The position numbers were made by a program, and so were the translations under genes. From positions 69,708-133,707 of the forward strand of contig CARNVA010000003.1 in NCBI GenBank assembly GCA_949031345.1: DNA of 64,000 nucleotides, given 5' to 3'. This document shows positions 60,703-64,000 of this stretch, one piece after another. The notes below the pieces were generated by a model, which was not told the origin of the DNA, made no database searches, and saw only the letters and a list, made by a program, of their open reading frames with translations. Origin of the DNA: an uncultured Eubacteriales bacterium (GTDB lineage: Bacteria; Bacillota; Clostridia; Christensenellales; UBA1242). Every line of letters begins with the position of its first letter. Within the stretch, counting starts at the first letter, position 1.

Positions 60703-61362
60703 TTAGTCTCTGTAATATGTGTCTTCAATGTCTGGAAGATCTTCCTCTTCTTCTGATTCAATAAAAGGTCTGTCTAATTCAAGCTGCTTTTTCAATTCTT
60801 CTTCGCGTTTTCTATTATATTCCTGTTCTTTTCTCAATCTTTCAGCTTCTTCTTCCTTTCTTCTTTCTTCATCAAAATCATTTCTTGCACAAGTAAACTG
60901 CCAATCGGCTTCATCAGTCGCCTTTTCTGCAACAGGCCCTATATACCAAAATAAACTTAAACCTGCACCAACCGCACCAGCAATAGCCAAACCTTTAGCC
61001 CAATCATAACAAACATTCCTCTTTTTAAGACTTTCTTGATAAGACTTGTTCTCTTCAATATCTCTTTGCACTATTTCATATTTATGATCATCGCTTCCGA
61101 AATATTGAAGCTTTTCATAATATTCCTCATCAGATAATTCTCCATTTAAATGTTGCTGAGATGCAGCATCAGCATCATTTAAATATTCCTGTCTATATAT
61201 TGCTGATTCCCCATATTCATTCATAGGATCATAAGAAAGCCCAACAACGCCAGAAATTCCAGCTCCAACAAGACCGCCTATGCCAGCAATACCTGGAAGA
61301 AAAGCTGTCGCAAGAAGAAGGCCACCTGCAATACTTTTTAAAATACCTTTAAACTTTCCCAT
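60703..61362 (-). CDS. Tandem paralogue 5, membrane protein
   Basis: A 219-residue paralogue: N-terminus MGKFKGILKSIAGGLL, a Gly-rich hydrophobic segment (about 12-43), the middle motif QQHLNGELSDEEYYEKLQYF followed by GSDDHKYEI, and a second hydrophobic segment (about 122-143, ending LFWYIGPV). After that comes a charged helix with many Glu and Arg (about 158-200), then the acidic tail EEEEDLPDIEDTYYRD. The GPV(A/S)x motif after the second segment is shared with paralogue 1. AAGGAGAT precedes the ATG. Function unknown. Confidence 0.8.
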   Translation of the reverse strand: MGKFKGILKSIAGGLLLATAFLPGIAGIGGLVGAGISGVVGLSYDPMNEYGESAIYRQEYLNDADAASQQHLNGELSDEEYYEKLQYFGSDDHKYEIVQRDIEENKSYQESLKKRNVCYDWAKGLAIAGAVGAGLSLFWYIGPVAEKATDEADWQFTCARNDFDEERRKEEEAERLRKEQEYNRKREEELKKQLELDRPFIESEEEEDLPDIEDTYYRD

Positions 61363-61375
61363 AATATCTCCTTAT

Positions 61376-61972
61376 TTAATCATTGTAATATTGATCATCA
61401 ATGCTTGGAAGCTCATCTTCATCGTCGTTAAATGCAAAATTTTTGGTCGCTTTTTGAGTTTTTGGCTTAGGAGGATTTTTCTTTTTAAATTCTCTCTTTG
61501 CATCATCAAGGTCATTAACTGCAGATTTATAAAATGACTTTCCACCCGTGCCATACCAAAAAGCTCCTGAAAATAAAGATGCTCCAAAAACACCAAGACC
61601 TATCATAGAATTTCTAAATCCTTCATCCACTTTATCTAAAGCTTCTTTATATTCAGGATGTTCTGTGTCTTCTCTGATTTTTTCTTCAAGATAATTATCT
61701 GAATCATATTTTGCAATTCGACTTCGATATTCAGCATCGGTGATATAGCCCTCTTTATAAGCCTCTTGAGCAGCTGTCACATCTTCCATATAAACTTCTT
61801 TAAAATATTCAGTATTTCTATAACTTCTATAAAAAGTTTCATTTGGAGTCGCCATACTGCAACTTGAAATGGTAAGTGATAAGCCCACAAGCACGCCAAG
61901 CGTTGGCAGTGCAAATGCCACCATTTTTAATCCGCCTTTTAAAGATTTAATTATTCCTTTAAACTTTCCCAT
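61376..61972 (-). CDS. Tandem paralogue 4, membrane protein
   Basis: A 198-residue paralogue: MGKFKGIIKSLKGGLKMVAF, a hydrophobic segment (about 16-40), the middle block AQEAYKEGYITDAEYRSRI and YDSDNYLEEKI, and a second hydrophobic segment (about 118-140, with FWYGTGG). A Lys-Pro linker (KKKNPPKPKTQK) precedes the acidic tail DDEDELPSIDDQYYND. SCSM at residues 37-40 looks like a lipobox-like or short Cys motif, but no signal peptidase site is convincing. The spacing to the next gene is 13 nt. Function unknown. Confidence 0.8.
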   Translation of the reverse strand: MGKFKGIIKSLKGGLKMVAFALPTLGVLVGLSLTISSCSMATPNETFYRSYRNTEYFKEVYMEDVTAAQEAYKEGYITDAEYRSRIAKYDSDNYLEEKIREDTEHPEYKEALDKVDEGFRNSMIGLGVFGASLFSGAFWYGTGGKSFYKSAVNDLDDAKREFKKKNPPKPKTQKATKNFAFNDDEDELPSIDDQYYND

Positions 61973-61986
61973 GTTTTCCCCTTTAT

Positions 61987-62553
61987 TTAATCATTGTAAT
62001 ATGATTCATCAATACTTGGAAGCTCTTCTTCCTCATCTTCACTGACTTCAAATTTTTCAATTTTCTCATATTCAGTATAGCGAATATCGTTAATCGCATT
62101 GTTACATAGCTTATCTGGGTCGTTCGCCATCTCAACAAATGTACCAATAATTCCTGCCGCTGCCAGCCCCATAGAAACATAACATGCTGTCTTTAATATC
62201 TCAGATTTTTCAAGTCTTGCTTGATATTCTTCATTGCCTTCCAAGTCTTTGTTCATAATCTCTAAAACATAATCGTCTGAGCCAATATATGCAAGCCGAT
62301 TATTATAATCAAGATGTTTTATTTCCCCAGCTTCATAAGCGCGATTTGCTTCATCGATATCTGCATTATAATATTCTTCATAAATGGCAGTTTTTTTATA
62401 GTCATCATTAAGTGAATCGCCACCAATTGTACCAGCAGCAATTCCAGTGCCAAGTGTCACGCCGAGGCTGCCTAATGCTAAAGCTGGAAATAACCAAAAG
62501 CTGGCCAATTTTATAATACCTACAAATCTTTTTGGATGTTTTTCTTTTCCCAT
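61987..62553 (-). CDS. Tandem paralogue 3, membrane protein
   Basis: A 188-residue paralogue. The first residues diverge (MGKEKHPKRFVGIIKLASFW), but the layout holds: hydrophobic segment (about 14-42), the middle EANRAYEAGEIKHLDYNNRLAYIGSDDYVLEIM, a second hydrophobic segment (about 125-142), and the acidic tail EDEEEELPSIDESYYND. The GSDDY stretch in the middle is nearly the same as in paralogues 4 and 5. It is the shortest copy with the full tail. Function unknown. Confidence 0.8.
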   Translation of the reverse strand: MGKEKHPKRFVGIIKLASFWLFPALALGSLGVTLGTGIAAGTIGGDSLNDDYKKTAIYEEYYNADIDEANRAYEAGEIKHLDYNNRLAYIGSDDYVLEIMNKDLEGNEEYQARLEKSEILKTACYVSMGLAAAGIIGTFVEMANDPDKLCNNAINDIRYTEYEKIEKFEVSEDEEEELPSIDESYYND

Positions 62554-62569
62554 AATAATTTCCCACTTT

Positions 62570-63118
62570 TTATTCTTTATTTATATCAACAAGCTCGTCT
62601 TCATCATCGCAGTCTTGAAATATCTCAATTTTTGGTTCTTCTTCCTCATAAGTGCCAAGTATTTTTTTCCTTATTTTTGACGCTGCACTAAGTTCAAAAT
62701 AAGTTGCACCCGAAGTAGTAAAAATCAAACCTACAAAAGCACCCATTCCTAGATAAAACAAAACATCATTGTTTTTTAATCTTGTAAGATATTCGGCGTT
62801 TCCTTCAAAATCTTGCTTAAGAAATTCTTTTATATAAGTTTTTGTACCAAACTTGCCAAGCTCGTCATTATAATCTCCATTTGAAATTTCACCTGCCTTA
62901 TACTTTTGTGTCAACTCTTCAAGATCAGCATCTCTTGCTGTTGCAAAGTTTTCAGTTTCAACAATTTCTTCAAAAATCTTAGGCTCTGTAACACTAGCTA
63001 CCGAAATGCATGTAATCGCCGTAACAGGCATAGCAACTGCAATGGCAAGCGGAATGGTAGTCGCAGTAAGTTTTAACCCTTTAAAAACTTTCTTTAAAAA
63101 ACCAGTTTTTTCCTTCAT
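62570..63118 (-). CDS. Tandem paralogue 2, membrane protein, lacking the terminal Tyr motif
   Basis: A 182-residue paralogue: MKEKTGFLKKVFKGLKLTAT, then a hydrophobic segment (about 20-43), the middle block LTQKYKAGEISNGDYNDELGKFGTKTYIKEFL, and a second hydrophobic segment (about 117-140). The tail is acidic (CDDEDELVDINKE) but stops where the others continue to YYxD. GGAGGAAAA precedes the ATG. Loss of the tail motif in this copy, while the middle is kept, suggests the two modules have separate jobs. Function unknown. Confidence 0.78.
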   Translation of the reverse strand: MKEKTGFLKKVFKGLKLTATTIPLAIAVAMPVTAITCISVASVTEPKIFEEIVETENFATARDADLEELTQKYKAGEISNGDYNDELGKFGTKTYIKEFLKQDFEGNAEYLTRLKNNDVLFYLGMGAFVGLIFTTSGATYFELSAASKIRKKILGTYEEEEPKIEIFQDCDDEDELVDINKE

Positions 63119-63143
63119 TTTTCCTCCAATTTTGCAAATAAAA

Positions 63144-63794
63144 TCAATCTTGATAATAAGTTTCTGCTATGTCTGGAAGATCTTTTTCTTCTTCATCTTT
63201 ATCTTCCATTAAAAACTTGTCTTGCTCTTTCAGTTTCTTATTTTCTTCTTCCAGCTTTTTTCTGTTTTCTTCTTCTCGGATTTTCCTAGCTCTTTCCATT
63301 TCGTAATCGCTTTCATAATCAAAATCATTTTCTGCTGAAGTGATGATATTATCTGAAACAGGGCCAACAAACCAGACCAAACTTAAAACTCCACATGCAA
63401 CAAAAATACCAAGCCCTGAATAAGCAACAGTTTTGCTGATGTCTTGTTGTTTTAAATAATTTTTATATTCTTGAGTTTCTTCACTTTCAGAATTATTTAT
63501 TGTTTCTTTTATATGGTTTTTACTGCCCAAATAATTTATTTTACTTTGATATTCTTCAAAAGAAATTTCCTCATTTTCAAAAGAAATTTTTGCACTTTCA
63601 AAATCATCTTCATATGCTTGAACATAAACTGGAGTTTCTTTAAAATCTTCTATTTTATCTTCATAAACAGCAGCTCCAATTACCCCACCAAAAGCGACCA
63701 ATACGCCAGCAAGAGCAAGTACTCCTGGTGCGTAAGCTGCCACCATTTTAAGACCACCTGATATCTTTTTTAATATACCTTTGAATGATGCCAT
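63144..63794 (-). CDS. Tandem paralogue 1 (first gene), membrane protein
   Basis: A 216-residue first gene of the operon: MASFKGILKKISGGLKMVAA, hydrophobic segment (about 17-42), the middle SFENEEISFEEYQSKINYLGSKNHIKE, and a second hydrophobic segment (about 121-143, LSLVWFVGPVS). A charged helix (KIREEENRKKLEEENKKL) follows, then the acidic tail KDEEEKDLPDIAETYYQD. AAGGAG lies 11 nt before the ATG. It is transcribed from the promoter at 63816-63844. Its charged helix and GPVS motif make it closest to paralogue 5. Function unknown. Confidence 0.8.
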   Translation of the reverse strand: MASFKGILKKISGGLKMVAAYAPGVLALAGVLVAFGGVIGAAVYEDKIEDFKETPVYVQAYEDDFESAKISFENEEISFEEYQSKINYLGSKNHIKETINNSESEETQEYKNYLKQQDISKTVAYSGLGIFVACGVLSLVWFVGPVSDNIITSAENDFDYESDYEMERARKIREEENRKKLEEENKKLKEQDKFLMEDKDEEEKDLPDIAETYYQD

Positions 63795-63815
63795 AATAGA
63801 CTACTCCTTATTTAA

Positions 63816-63844
63816 AGTATATCACCAGCTCAGTCAAAAGTCAA
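63816..63844 (-). promoter_or_regulatory. Promoter of the six-gene paralogue operon
   Basis: Minus-strand TTGACT, a 17-bp spacer, TATACT. I see no other promoter within the operon; gaps between the six genes are 13-51 nt. Confidence 0.7.
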
Positions 63845-64000
63845 TATCTAAAAATATTTACTATATATTAAATATATTATATATTATTATTTTTTCTTGT
63901 TTGAAAACTTTAATAAATAAACAAAATTTATTAACTTTTAAAAAGCAATAAGTAATAGTAATTTAAAGGAATTTGCTTTATTAAAGATTATATCAATGAG
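63845..64000. other. AT-rich window end without a gene
   Basis: Nearly pure A/T with no ORF or clear hairpin up to the window edge. Confidence 0.6.

Noticed and set aside
1..64000. CRISPR arrays, insertion sequences, prophage genes
   Set aside because: I saw no regularly spaced repeats, transposases, integrases or phage structural genes.

Overview
This window is a chromosomal segment of a low-GC, single-membrane bacterium, most likely a gut-associated Clostridia-type member of the Bacillota. The evidence is T-box leaders for two aminoacyl-tRNA synthetases, a long Gram-positive-type SRP RNA with an Alu domain, an acpS-(small gene)-mazF order as in Bacillus, a GGGtGRT/NifU-like gene pair typical of Clostridia, a lipoprotein, and a membrane-anchored M60 (mucinase-type) peptidase. 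TGA is used as a stop. I see no prophage, insertion sequence or CRISPR array.

Layout. 1-8.6 kb: greA, a DUF378 protein, rlmH, two CPBP intramembrane proteases, tadA, a SHOCT membrane protein, an SDR, a GT2 glycosyltransferase, a mazF module and acpS. 8.6-12 kb: recX, a short yigZ, tyrS and a GNAT gene behind a tyrosine T-box. 12-16 kb: the NifU-like/GGGtGRT pair, ung, and an independently transcribed structured RNA of about 590 nt closed by a 17-bp terminal helix. 16-23.6 kb: two uncharacterised proteins, tmRNA-smpB, a 107-bp cruciform-like element, rnr-secG, and a pair of small paralogues. 23.6-33 kb: a Ca2+-type P-ATPase, uppP, two SIMPL proteins, and small enzymes (ASCH, GNAT, Nudix, transglutaminase-like). 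33-39.7 kb: the 1397-residue M60 peptidase, an acetyltransferase, a methyltransferase and a NADAR protein. 39.8-44 kb: a minimal Ku/LigD end-joining operon, tRNA-Gly, and an acetyltransferase-only GlmU next to glmM. 44-58.6 kb: unknowns, an MBL hydrolase, a lipoprotein, pepF, two RNA-modifying enzymes, a BspA-type LRR protein, and ileS behind an atypical isoleucine T-box. 58.6-64 kb: a HEPN-like/CBS protein, SRP RNA, and a six-gene operon of tandem paralogous membrane proteins.

The two least explained systems are the six-gene paralogue operon at 59983-63794 and the large RNA at about 15447-16040. The operon proteins share an N-terminal basic/hydrophobic module, a SHOCT-like repeat, a second hydrophobic segment, and in five of six an acidic tail ending in a tyrosine-containing motif. 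Other points of interest are several genes whose ATG lies 6-7 nt after a good -10 box and which lack a ribosome binding site (candidate leaderless mRNAs), a non-standard partner in the antitoxin position before mazF, and a T-box with an altered antiterminator bulge.

All calls come from reading sequence and translations by eye. No database search or folding program was run.
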